DNA of 64,000 nucleotides from JALYUM01 sp036688685 (GTDB lineage Bacteria > Pseudomonadota > Gammaproteobacteria > Burkholderiales > Burkholderiaceae_D). This document shows, piece after piece, positions 18,007 to 27,100 of this stretch. Both the position numbers and the translations under genes were made by a program. The notes beneath the pieces were generated by a model. That model was not told the origin of the DNA and ran no database searches. It saw nothing but the letters and a program-made list of their open reading frames with translations. The stretch is taken from assembly GCF_036688685.1 (NCBI RefSeq), contig NZ_JAQQPS010000019.1:62001-126000 (forward strand). Direction: 5' to 3'. How positions within the stretch are numbered: the stretch's first letter is position 1; every line of letters begins with the position of its first letter.

Positions 18007-18052
18007 GAACCTATCCCGGTAGGCCGGAGTCGCTGCCTACCGAGATAGGTTC
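18007..18052 (-). repeat. 46-base inverted repeat at the 3' end of the dehydratase gene
   Basis: Two 17-base arms flank a 12-base loop. The single mismatch becomes a U-G wobble only in the leftward transcript, which suggests the structure works in that RNA. The right arm touches the stop codon of the dehydratase gene. No T-run follows on either strand, so it is not a simple intrinsic terminator. It may stabilise the mRNA 3' end or serve as a processing site between the catabolic genes and xylF. Confidence 0.6.
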
Positions 18053-19818
18053 TAATGGTTATGGCGCGGCATGTCGTGCCCCACGTCCCGGTACGGCACC
18101 GCCAGCTCCAGGCAGGCGCCGGTGTGCAATTGCCCCACCGTGGCGCGATAGATTTCCTGCCACGGCGTCTGGCTGGCCGGCACCGCGGGCGGATCGTCGC
18201 GCCGGCGCGCCGCGAGTTCGGCGTCCGACAACAGCACGTCACAGCGGCCGGCGTCGAGGTCCACGCGCACCATGTCGCCGGTGCGCAGCAGCGCCAGGTT
18301 GCCGCCGGCCGCGCTTTCGGGCGACGCATTCAAAATCGAGGGGCTGTCCGAGGTGCCGGACTGGCGCCCGTCGCCCAGCGTCGGCAGCGCCAGGATGCCG
18401 CGCCGGATCAGCGCGTCGGGCGGCTGCATGTTGACCACTTCGGCCGAACCGGGCCAGCCAATCGGGCCGGCGCCGCGGATCACCAGCATGGTGTGCTCGT
18501 CGATCCCCAAAGCCGGGTCGTTGATGCGCGCATGGTAGTCGTCGGAACCGTCAAACACCACCACGCGGCATTCAAACCGGTTTTCCGAACCCGGCTGCGC
18601 CAGGTAGCGCGCGCGGAAGGCATCGGAAATGACGCTGGTCTTCATGATGGCGAAATCGAACAGGTTGCCTTGCAGGACCAGGAAGCCGGCCCGTTCGCGC
18701 AGCGGCGCGCCGAACGGCGTGATGACCTCACGGTCGACGCTGTCGCGCCCCGCCAGGTTGGCCGCCATGGTCTGGCCGGTGACCGTGGGCCGCTCGGCAC
18801 GCAACAGACCGGCCTGCAGCAGTTCGCACATCACGGCCGGCACGCCGCCGGCGCGGTGAAAGCGCTCGCCCAGGTATTTGCCGGCCGGCTGCACGTTCAC
18901 CAGCAGCGGCACGTCGTAGCCGTAGTCCATCCAGTCGGCCGCCGTGATGGTGACGCCGGCGTGGCGCGCGATGGCCATGATGTGCGGCTGCGCATTGCTG
19001 GAGCCGCCGATGGCGGTGGTGACGGCGATCGCGTCGAGAAACGCGTCGCGGGTCAGGATGCTGGAGGGCCGCACGTCGGCAATCGCCATGGCGACGATGC
19101 GGCGCCCGGTTTCATAGGCCATCTGGCCGCGTTCGCGATACGGCGCCGGGATCGCCGAGCAGCCGGTGAGTGACATGCCGAGCGCTTCGGCCACCGCGTT
19201 CATGGTCGACGCGGTACCCATGGTGTTGCAATGGCCGGCCGATGGCGCCGAGGCGGCGGCGATTTGCAAGAAGGTGGCGTCGTCGATGGCGCCGGCGGCC
19301 AGGCGCCGGCGCGCTTTCCAGATGGCGGTGCCGGAGCCGGCCAGCTCGCCTTCGAACCAGCCGTCGAGCATGGGGCCACCCGACAGCACGATGGCCGGCA
19401 GGTCGACCGTGGCGACCGCCATCAGCTGCGACGGCACCGTCTTGTCGCAGCCGGTGGTGAGCACCACCGCGTCGATCGGATAGCCGTGCAGGATTTCGAC
19501 CAGGCCGAGATAGGCCAGGTTGCGGTCCAGCGCCGCGGTCGGGCGGCGGCAATTCTCGAAAATCGGGTGCAGCGGGAACACCATCGGGATGCCGCCGGCG
19601 TCGCGGATGCCGTCGCGCACGCGCTGCTCCAGTTCGAGGTGGATGCGGTTGCACGGCGCAATGTCGCTGCCGCTTTGCGCAATGCCGATAATCGGCCGGC
19701 CCGAACGCAGTTCGTCCGGCGTGATCCCGTAGTTCATGAAGCGCTCGAGGTAGAGCGCGGTCATGTCGATGCGGTCCGGGTTGTCGAACCAGTCCTGCGA
19801 ACGGAAGCGCCGTGTCAT
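18052..19818 (-). CDS. xylD: IlvD/Edd-family sugar-acid dehydratase (probable D-xylonate dehydratase)
   Basis: A 588-residue iron-sulfur dehydratase. Conserved cysteines are in DIAPCNRIHLELEQ, TTGCDKTVPSQLMA and SAGHCNTMGTASTMN, the cluster and substrate motifs of the aldonate branch of IlvD/Edd. Length fits xylonate or arabinonate dehydratase (about 580-600) rather than dihydroxyacid dehydratase. The ATG at 19818 overlaps the lactonase stop by four bases; longer in-frame sequence lies inside the lactonase gene and is rejected. Reaction: D-xylonate to 2-keto-3-deoxy-xylonate. The xylose identity comes from linkage to xylFGH and xylX; arabinonate is the alternative. Confidence 0.87.
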   Translation of the reverse strand: MTRRFRSQDWFDNPDRIDMTALYLERFMNYGITPDELRSGRPIIGIAQSGSDIAPCNRIHLELEQRVRDGIRDAGGIPMVFPLHPIFENCRRPTAALDRNLAYLGLVEILHGYPIDAVVLTTGCDKTVPSQLMAVATVDLPAIVLSGGPMLDGWFEGELAGSGTAIWKARRRLAAGAIDDATFLQIAAASAPSAGHCNTMGTASTMNAVAEALGMSLTGCSAIPAPYRERGQMAYETGRRIVAMAIADVRPSSILTRDAFLDAIAVTTAIGGSSNAQPHIMAIARHAGVTITAADWMDYGYDVPLLVNVQPAGKYLGERFHRAGGVPAVMCELLQAGLLRAERPTVTGQTMAANLAGRDSVDREVITPFGAPLRERAGFLVLQGNLFDFAIMKTSVISDAFRARYLAQPGSENRFECRVVVFDGSDDYHARINDPALGIDEHTMLVIRGAGPIGWPGSAEVVNMQPPDALIRRGILALPTLGDGRQSGTSDSPSILNASPESAAGGNLALLRTGDMVRVDLDAGRCDVLLSDAELAARRRDDPPAVPASQTPWQEIYRATVGQLHTGACLELAVPYRDVGHDMPRHNH

Positions 19819-20693
19819 GCCGAGCCCTCCACCCGCATGGACTGCTGAGGCAAGCCCGGCGTCGTCACGCGGAAGGTGAACAGGCCGCCGGCCAGCGGTT
19901 GCGCGGCCAGCGCCGCCTCGTTCAGGCCCTTGCGCGCGGTCGTGACGTACACGGTGCGCAGATCGACGCCGCCGAAGGCCAGCTTGGTGATGTTCGCGCA
20001 TGGGAAGCGCACTTCGCCGATTTTCTGGCCGTCCGGCGCGTAGCGGTCGATGCGCCAGCCGCCGAAGGTGGCGACCCACAGGCAGCCCTCAACATCGACT
20101 GCCATGCCGTCCGGATGGCCGCCGCCGGCCAGCGCCACGAACACGCGCTTGTTGTTCAGGCTGCCGTCGTCCGCCAGGTCGAAGGCATAAATGCGTTTTT
20201 CCAGCGTGTCGGTGTGGTACAGCGTGCGCCCGTCCGGGCTGATGGCAGGTCCATTCGTGATCACGTAGCCGCTGTCGACGCTGGCCAGGTCGCCGTCGTA
20301 GCGGTACAGCACCCCGGTGGGCGCCGTCTCGGCGTCATCCATCGAGCCGAACCACAGGCGCCCGGCCGTATCGACGTGGCCGTCATTAAAACGGTTGCCC
20401 GGCAGGCCGTCCTCCACCAGCAGCAGCGCCGTAAAGGCGCCAGCGGCAGGGTCGAAACGGTACAAGCCGTCTTCGAGGCCGCACAGGTAGCCGCCGCCGC
20501 GCACCGGGAAGATGAAACTCACCTGCGAAGGGGCGTCCCAGCTGCGCTGCTCGCTGCCGTCGGCCGCACAGCGGTGGATGCGGCGGCCCTTGATGTCGAC
20601 GAACCAGACGCAGTCGCCGAGCGCGTCCCACAAGACGCCTTCGCCGAGCGTGGCGCGCACGTCCCAGAGGCAAATCGGTTCGGTTGTACTCAT
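19815..20693 (-). CDS. xylC: SMP-30/gluconolactonase family sugar lactonase (probable xylonolactonase)
   Basis: A 292-residue six-bladed beta-propeller hydrolase. The metal-binding glutamate is in ATLGEGVLWD near residue 18, with later ligands in NRFNDGHVD, VITNGPAISPDGR and GGHPDGMAVDVEG. These are the usual metal sites of SMP-30 lactonases. It would open the lactone made by the sugar dehydrogenase. Both ends overlap neighbours by four bases (ATGA type), so translation is coupled. Size and operon position match Caulobacter XylC. Confidence 0.88.
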   Translation of the reverse strand: MSTTEPICLWDVRATLGEGVLWDALGDCVWFVDIKGRRIHRCAADGSEQRSWDAPSQVSFIFPVRGGGYLCGLEDGLYRFDPAAGAFTALLLVEDGLPGNRFNDGHVDTAGRLWFGSMDDAETAPTGVLYRYDGDLASVDSGYVITNGPAISPDGRTLYHTDTLEKRIYAFDLADDGSLNNKRVFVALAGGGHPDGMAVDVEGCLWVATFGGWRIDRYAPDGQKIGEVRFPCANITKLAFGGVDLRTVYVTTARKGLNEAALAAQPLAGGLFTFRVTTPGLPQQSMRVEGSA

Positions 20694-21478
20694 GCGCCGT
20701 ACCAGCCGCAGTCGACGAAGTATTCGCGCCCGCTGCAATGGCGCGCATTGCTTGATGCCAGGAACAGCGCCAGCGCAGCCACGTCGCTCATCTCGACGCG
20801 CTCCGGCAGGCACTGGCCGGCCAGGATGCGCGCTTCTTCCTCCGGCGTGTGCCACAGCGCCTGCTGGCGCGGGGTTTTCACGGCGCCCGGCACGACGGTG
20901 TTGACGCGAATGTTGTACTGGCCAAGGTCGCGCGCAAGGCCGCGGCTCATGCCTTCGATGGCGGCCTTGGCGGTCATGTACAGCGCCAGCCGCGACTGCG
21001 CCAGGTGCCAGGAAATCGAGCCGAAGTTCAGGATCACGCCGCCGCCCTGCGCCTGCATGCCACGCACCACTGCCTGGGCGCAAAAGAACTGGTGGCGCAG
21101 GTTGACCGCCATCCGGTTCTCATAATACGCGGCGGTGACGTCGGCGATGTCGTGGCGGTCGTCGTTGGCCGCGTTGTTGAGCAGAATGTCGATCGGGCCG
21201 TCGGCGCTGATTGCGGCGAAGGTCGCTGCCAGCGCGTCGAGGTCGGTCAGGTCACAGCGGACGAATTTTGGCGCCTGGCGCGCGTCTTGCAGCGCCACCT
21301 CGAGCGCGCGCGCGCTGGCCTCGGCGATGTCGAGGAAATACACCTGCGCGCCCTGGCCGGCGAAGGCGGTGACCAGCTCGCTGCCGATGCCGCTGCCGCC
21401 GCCGGTGATGACCACGCGCTTGCCGGCGAGGTCGGGATAGGTCGCGTAGACCATCGGTGCTGCAATTTTGTCAGACAT
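20690..21478 (-). CDS. xylB: SDR-family oxidoreductase (probable D-xylose/L-arabinose 1-dehydrogenase)
   Basis: A 262-residue short-chain dehydrogenase. The NAD(P)-binding motif is TGGGSGIG, the structural NNAA motif is NNAAN, the catalytic serine is in FGSISWHL and the Tyr-Lys pair is YMTAK. The C-terminal ASSNARHCSGREYFVDCGW follows the SDR pattern. The ATG at 21478 is chosen because the upstream in-frame sequence lies in the FAH-type gene. It would oxidise the aldose to its lactone as the first step. Gene order SDR-lactonase-dehydratase matches Weimberg operons. Substrate is inferred from context. Confidence 0.87.
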   Translation of the reverse strand: MSDKIAAPMVYATYPDLAGKRVVITGGGSGIGSELVTAFAGQGAQVYFLDIAEASARALEVALQDARQAPKFVRCDLTDLDALAATFAAISADGPIDILLNNAANDDRHDIADVTAAYYENRMAVNLRHQFFCAQAVVRGMQAQGGGVILNFGSISWHLAQSRLALYMTAKAAIEGMSRGLARDLGQYNIRVNTVVPGAVKTPRQQALWHTPEEEARILAGQCLPERVEMSDVAALALFLASSNARHCSGREYFVDCGWYGA

Positions 21479-21488
21479 GGGGGTGATC

Positions 21489-22649
21489 CTATTCGGTGGT
21501 GGCAAGCAAACCGCGTTGCGCCAGGTTGTGATACAGCGCCCGCACGCCGAAGGTCCACGGGGTAATCGTGTCGCAGCGCTGCACGGTATTGACCAGCATG
21601 CCGAGCGACGGCGTCGCGATGCTGACGCGGTCGCCGAGGTGATGGGTAAAGCCGGCGCCGACCGCGTCGCGGTCTTCGATGGGCGAGAACATGGTGCCGA
21701 GAAACAGCATGAAACCGTCCGGATACTGGTGGTGGGCGCCGCAGGCCTGCGCCACCAGTTCCAGCGGGTCGCGGCTGATTTCGCGCATGCGGCTCGAACC
21801 GCGCAGCGTGAAGCCGTCATCCACGCCCTCGATCAACATGTGCAGTTCGGCGCCGCGCAAGGTGTCGAGCGTAAAGGCGTTGTCGAACAGGCGCACGAAC
21901 GGGCCGATGGCGCAGGAGCCGTTGTTGTCCTTGGCCTTGCCCAGCAGGAGCGCGCTGCGCCCCTCGATGTCGCGCAGGTTGACGTCGTTGCCGAGCGTCG
22001 CGCCGACCACCTCGCAGCGACTGTTCACGGCCAGGACAATTTCCGGTTCCGGGTTGTTCCAGGCCGACGAAGCCAGCACCCCGACCGCAGCGCCGTGGCC
22101 GAGCGCCGACATCGGCTGCGACTTGGTAAATACTTCGGCGTCCGGCCCGATGCCCACTTCCATGTACTGCGACCACAGGCCGCGCTTGACCAGGTCGGCT
22201 TTCAGGCGCACCGCCGCGTCGGAGCCGGGGCGCATGGCGGCCAGGTTGGTGCCGATACTGTCCTGCATCTGCTGGCGCAGCGCGTTGGCGCGGGCCGGGT
22301 CACCCTTGGCCTGCTCCTCGATGACGCGCTCGAGCAGGCTGACGGCGAAGGTTACGCCGCAGGCCTTGATGGCTTGCAGGTCGCAGGGGGCAAGCAGCGC
22401 GCGGCCGTCGGCGATTTCCGCGTCGCCGATCACTTCGCCCGGCGCGTGGCGCACCAGCTCGAGCAAATCGCGCCGTTCGAACAGGCCGGACATGGTGGGG
22501 GCGTGGCGCGTGATGTCGACCAGCTGGCCGCTGCGCACTGTCACGATGGCGGGACCGGCGCCAGGGCCGTCGCGCCAGATGCGGCCGACCAGCGTGGCGT
22601 CGGCCACGTCGGCAGGCAGCATCGTCTTGGGTATGCTGTTGTTGGTCAT
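21489..22649 (-). CDS. xylX: Fumarylacetoacetate-hydrolase-type 2-keto-3-deoxy-pentonate dehydratase
   Basis: A 386-residue protein of the FAH superfamily. The metal-binding core is in NNPEPEIVLAVNSRCEVVG (the E-P-E motif) with LGNDVNLRDIEG after it. The N-terminal domain with ACGVTFAVSLLERVIEEQA is typical of the long pentonate branch (about 380-390 residues, like Caulobacter XylX). It dehydrates 2-keto-3-deoxy-xylonate to 2-oxoglutarate semialdehyde. The ATG at 22649 has GGAGA ten bases upstream; a GTG six codons earlier is less likely. It is first in the leftward operon, behind an AT-rich promoter and a LacI-type operator. Confidence 0.88.
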   Translation of the reverse strand: MTNNSIPKTMLPADVADATLVGRIWRDGPGAGPAIVTVRSGQLVDITRHAPTMSGLFERRDLLELVRHAPGEVIGDAEIADGRALLAPCDLQAIKACGVTFAVSLLERVIEEQAKGDPARANALRQQMQDSIGTNLAAMRPGSDAAVRLKADLVKRGLWSQYMEVGIGPDAEVFTKSQPMSALGHGAAVGVLASSAWNNPEPEIVLAVNSRCEVVGATLGNDVNLRDIEGRSALLLGKAKDNNGSCAIGPFVRLFDNAFTLDTLRGAELHMLIEGVDDGFTLRGSSRMREISRDPLELVAQACGAHHQYPDGFMLFLGTMFSPIEDRDAVGAGFTHHLGDRVSIATPSLGMLVNTVQRCDTITPWTFGVRALYHNLAQRGLLATTE

Positions 22650-22727
22650 CGGCTGCGGTCTCCACACTGCACGAAATCGTCAGGCTGCTCCGGGCGGCTT
22701 GGACAGCCGGGCGGATGCGCCCTCTTC

Positions 22728-22782
22728 TATATATATGCTGCGGTACATGAAGCGCTTTGGCGCTGGAATGTTACCGCAACCA
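22728..22782 (-). promoter_or_regulatory. Promoter and candidate LacI-family operator of the pentose operon
   Basis: The palindrome TGTTACCGCAACCA at 22769-22782 has the central CG and TG..T/A..CA symmetry of LacI-family operators. A second dyad, AGCGC-N4-GCGCT, lies at 22751-22764. An AT tract (TATATATAT at 22728-22736) sits where a minus-strand -10 element would be, about 80 bases before the xylX start. No good -35 is visible. The LacI gene lies immediately upstream, so it is the likely ligand-responsive repressor. Confidence 0.45.
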
Positions 22783-22789
22783 CTGCAGT

Positions 22790-23908
22790 CTACGCGCAGC
22801 GATTACCCATTGTCAACGACATATCACTACCTTGTTTTTTGGCAAGCCGCGGCGCGCCATCCGACTCGCGTCGCACCAGTTCGAAGGCCATGGTGACCTG
22901 CGCCGGATCGCCGGCACAGCCGTCGCGCAGCGCGCGCACCTGGCGCACCAGCGCCTGCACGGCTTCGCGCGCCATGCCGGCAATGGGCTGGCGCACGGTG
23001 GTCAGTTCGGGCCAGATCGTGGTGGCCAGGGCGGAATCGTCGAAGCCGGTGACGGTCAGGTCGCCCGGCACATCGAGGCCGAGGCGCTGGGCCACCGCCA
23101 CGGTGGCGGCGGCCATGTCGTCGTTGCTGGCGAAGATCGCAGTCGGACGCTCGGCCAGCGCCAGCAGCTGGGCGGCGGCGGCAAGGCCGGAACGGTAGGT
23201 GAACATCCCCGGCACCACCAGCTCTGCTGCGGCATCGACGCCCTTCTCTGCCAGCGCGGCGCGATAGCCCTGCAGGCGGCGCGCGCTGGCCGTCTGGTTG
23301 GGATGGCCGGCGATGAAACCGATGCGCCGGTGGCCGAGCTCGACGAGGTGGCAGGTCATCCGGCGCGCCGCTTCATGGTCGTCGATGCCGACCGCGCCCA
23401 GGCGCGCATCCGGGGCGCCGCATGCCACCACCACGGCCGGCACGCCGGCCTTGACGATGCAGTCGATCAGGGCGCGGCTGTCGCACAAGGGCGGCGGCAG
23501 GATGATGCCGTCGAGGCCATTCTCGATCAGGCGCTGCGCATGCGCCGCTTCCTGTTCGCCAGGCTCGCATTTTTCCACGAACAGCTGGACGTTGTTGCGC
23601 CCCGACTGGCCCAGCAGGCCGACCAGGAACTCGCCCAGGTAAGCGGCACTCGGATTGCTGTACAGGAAGCCGACGCGGATCGGTTTGGCGCCGGCCAGGT
23701 TGCGCGCTTCCTGGTTCGGCGTGTAGCGCAGTGTGGCGATCGCCGCTGCCACCTTCTGGCGCGTGCTTTCCCGCACCAGGCCGGTGCCATTCATGACGCG
23801 CGAGACGGTCATCGCCGACACGGCGGCGAGTCTGGCCACATCGGCCATGGTGGCCTGCACCGGGCGCGCCGCGTGTTGCTGTACAGCGTCAGCCTTGGGT
23901 TTGTTCAT
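22790..23908 (-). CDS. LacI-family transcriptional regulator of the pentose operon
   Basis: A 372-residue regulator. The helix-turn-helix is MADVARLAAVSAMTVSRVMNG near residues 20-40, followed by the hinge TPNQEARNLAG. The periplasmic-binding-protein-like effector domain has LYSNPSAAYLGEFLVGLLGQ and the family landmark FASNDDMAAATVAVAQRLG. The ATG at 23908 is preferred; a longer in-frame start begins in the promoter region. A minus-strand TATATA lies at about 23935. It lies upstream of xylX, same direction, and most likely represses the xyl operon until a pentose or pentonate binds. Confidence 0.9.
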   Translation of the reverse strand: MNKPKADAVQQHAARPVQATMADVARLAAVSAMTVSRVMNGTGLVRESTRQKVAAAIATLRYTPNQEARNLAGAKPIRVGFLYSNPSAAYLGEFLVGLLGQSGRNNVQLFVEKCEPGEQEAAHAQRLIENGLDGIILPPPLCDSRALIDCIVKAGVPAVVVACGAPDARLGAVGIDDHEAARRMTCHLVELGHRRIGFIAGHPNQTASARRLQGYRAALAEKGVDAAAELVVPGMFTYRSGLAAAAQLLALAERPTAIFASNDDMAAATVAVAQRLGLDVPGDLTVTGFDDSALATTIWPELTTVRQPIAGMAREAVQALVRQVRALRDGCAGDPAQVTMAFELVRRESDGAPRLAKKQGSDMSLTMGNRCA

Positions 23909-24104
23909 CTGGCGAAAAATCCTGTCTGGCGCGATGTATATACGCAATCTTAGCATGGGGATCGCCCCAGGATCACGGCATTGCCGCGTTCAGATTTGCA
24001 CCGGCCAGCAGTGGGAAGGCGGCCCGTGATGCCGCGTCGATACTTCGATGCCACACAGTTAGACAATTGGTGACATTTACGATGTATGCAGTTAAGGTAT
24101 ATCA

Positions 24105-27100
24105 ATGGACAACACGAATCAATCCCGCTTTCGTCGTTCAAAGTTGAACGAGTGGCTGCTCTTGTGCGTCGCTTTCGTGGTGTTCGGCGCGACGCTGGCG
24201 GGCTGGTATTCGGTGGAAAGCGCGCGGGTGATCGCGGCGGAAAATGAACGCCTCGGTGCGCTCTCGAAAATCCTGGTCAAGGACGTCGCCGTGAACCTGG
24301 TGGTCGTGAACAATGCCCTGGCCGGCGTCGTGCGCGACCGTCTCGGCGGCGCCAGCGCAAACGACATGGCCGCCGTCACCCAGCGCCTGCGCGCGCTGGT
24401 TGAAGCCATGCCGGGCGTGCGCGGCTTGCTCGTCCTCGATGCAAACGGCAAGGTCATCGCTGCCGTACCGGACGACCTGATAGGCCGCAACTTTGCCGGG
24501 CGCCCCTACTTCACCGCGCCGAAGCAAGGCGGCGACGCCACAAAACTGTACCTGGCGCCGCCGTTTCGCTCGATCCGGGGCGACATCGTGATGAGCGCCA
24601 CCCGCACGATTCCCGGCCCGGGTCCCTTCCGCGGCGTCGTCAGCGCCGTGCTCGACCCGGGCTATTTTTCCAGCATCCTGAACACGGCGCTGTACGCATC
24701 GGACCTGCGCGCCGCCATCGTCTACCATGGCGGCGCCGCGTTTGTCGATGTCGGCGCGCGCCCGCTCAGCCCTGGCGCGGGCGAACAGCTGCGCGCGGAT
24801 GGCGCCATCGTGCCGGCCAGCCTGCGCGCCGACAGTACCATCGCCCTGACGCTGCGGCGCGACCGGGCGCTGACGCTGGCGCCACTGAACCGTCAGGCCC
24901 AGGCGTTTGGGGCCGTGGCCGCCATGCTGGTACTGGTCAGCGCCGCCACATTGGCATGGTCGCAGCGACGCCGCCGCGGCTTGCTCGCATTCGAGCAGGA
25001 GCACAAGCGCGAGCTGGCCCGGGCCGAGGCCATCAGCGCCAGCGAGGCGCGCTTTCGCACCCTGATCGAAGAAGCGCCGGTCGCCGTCGCCATGGCCCGC
25101 CGCGGCCGCTTCATCTACACCAACCGGCGCTACAACCTGTTGCATGGCTATGCGCCCGAGGACGACCTGACCAGCCTGCCATGGCGCGCCATGATCGCGC
25201 CCAGTTCGCTGCATGCACTGGCCGAGCAGCAGGCTTGCCTCGATGTCGATGGCGCCGCCGAACAGCGCTTCGAGGCGATCGCCCTGGGCAAGGGCAATGC
25301 CCTGATTCCTGTGCTCAAGGCCACCACCCGCGTCACGCTCAGCGACGGCCCGGCCACACTGATCTTCGTGCAGGACATCACCGCCCAAAAGACCGCGGAG
25401 AGCAATCTGCTCGAAGCGCGCGACGCCGCACAGGCGGCCAATCGCAGCAAGGCCGAGTTCCTGGCGAATATGAGCCACGAAATCCGCACCCCGCTCAACG
25501 CGATCCTGGGCATGGCTTATCTGCTCGAGCGCGCCAACCACGACGCCGCGGCGGCGTCAATGCTGCAAAAAATCCGCATTGCCGGCCGATCGCTGCTGGG
25601 TATCATCAACGATATCCTCGACGTCTCCAAGATCGAAGCGGGCGCCATGGTGCTCGAGCGCAGCTGGTTCCCGCTGCAGGACGTCATCGATACGGTGGCC
25701 GCCACCATGGGGGTGGCGGCCGGCGACAAGCCGATCGCGCTGCTGGTCCAGCCGCTGCCGCCATTGGCAGCCATGGCGCTGGGCGACGCCCTGCGGCTCG
25801 AACAATTGCTGGTGAACCTGACCAGCAACGCCATCAAGTTCACCGACAGCGGACAGGTGGTGTTGACGGTCGAGGCCGAGTCGCTGCCAGACGGCCATGC
25901 TGAACTGGTGTTCAGCGTCACCGATACCGGCATCGGCATCGCGCCGGACCAGCAGGAGAGCATCTTTTCATCCTTCATCCAGGCCGACAGTTCGACCACG
26001 CGCCGCTACGGCGGCTCCGGCCTGGGGTTGACCATCTGCAAACAGATCGTCTCTCTGATGGGCGGGCGCATCGGCGTGCGCAGCGCGCCCGGTGCCGGCA
26101 GCACGTTCTGGTTCGCCCTGACACTGCCGGTGCGGCCTGCCGCCGCCAGCAGTTCCTCGCCCGAAATGGTCGACCTCGCTGTCCTGATTGCGGCGGCGCC
26201 GGGTCCCGGCCAGGCGGTGCTGGCCGATACCGCGCGCGCGCTCGGCTGGCAGGTGCGCAGCGTCGCCGCCGGCGAAGAGGTGCTGGCCGAAGTATTGCGG
26301 CCGCGCCGTGGCAGTCCGGTCGGCGTGGTCGTCCTCGACTGGCAACTCGGCGCGGATGGCTGCCTGGCGGCAGCCCGGGCCCTGCGCGCCGACGCCGCCG
26401 CACGGGGTTGCGGCATCGTCATCGTGATCAGTACCTGCCAGGCCGCGGCCTTCGAGAACCATCTGGCGCGCCCGCTTGCCGACGCGCTGCTGACCACGCC
26501 GGTGACCGCCTCGACGCTGTACAACGCCGTGATCGAAGCGAAACGCAAGCGTGCGGCCAACGGCGCTGCGCCCGATGTACGCCCGGCAGGCGCGCAGGCG
26601 CTGGCGGGGGTGCGCTTGCTGGTGGTCGACGACAGCGGCATCAACCGCGATGTCGCGGCCAGCATCCTGGCCGAGGAAGGTGCCGAGGTCGTGCTGGCCG
26701 AAAATGGTCGCATCGCGGTCGACTGGCTGGTGCGCCACCCGCACGCGGTCGACCTGGTGCTGATGGATGTGCAGATGCCGGTCATGGATGGTATCGAGGC
26801 AACCCGCGTCCTGCGCGGCATGGCGCAGTTCGCCGATTTGCCGATCGTTGCCCTGACCGCCGGCGCGTTCAGCGCGCACCAGGATGCCGCCCGCAACGCC
26901 GGCATGAGCCATTTCGTCGCCAAGCCCTTCGATATCCCGCTGACGATCGCGCTGATCCGGCGCCTGGCCGGCGTCAATGAAGGCGCCGCGGCGCAACCTG
27001 CCTTGCCGGCACACGAACAGGAACAGGGGCGCGCCGTCCTCGACGCGCGGCTCGGCCTGCGGATCTGGGGGACGCACGACAAATACCAGCGCTATCTGCG

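Noticed and set aside
18007..18052. Intrinsic terminator after the dehydratase gene
   Set aside because: No T-run follows the hairpin on the minus strand; the bases after it are CAAAAAAG.
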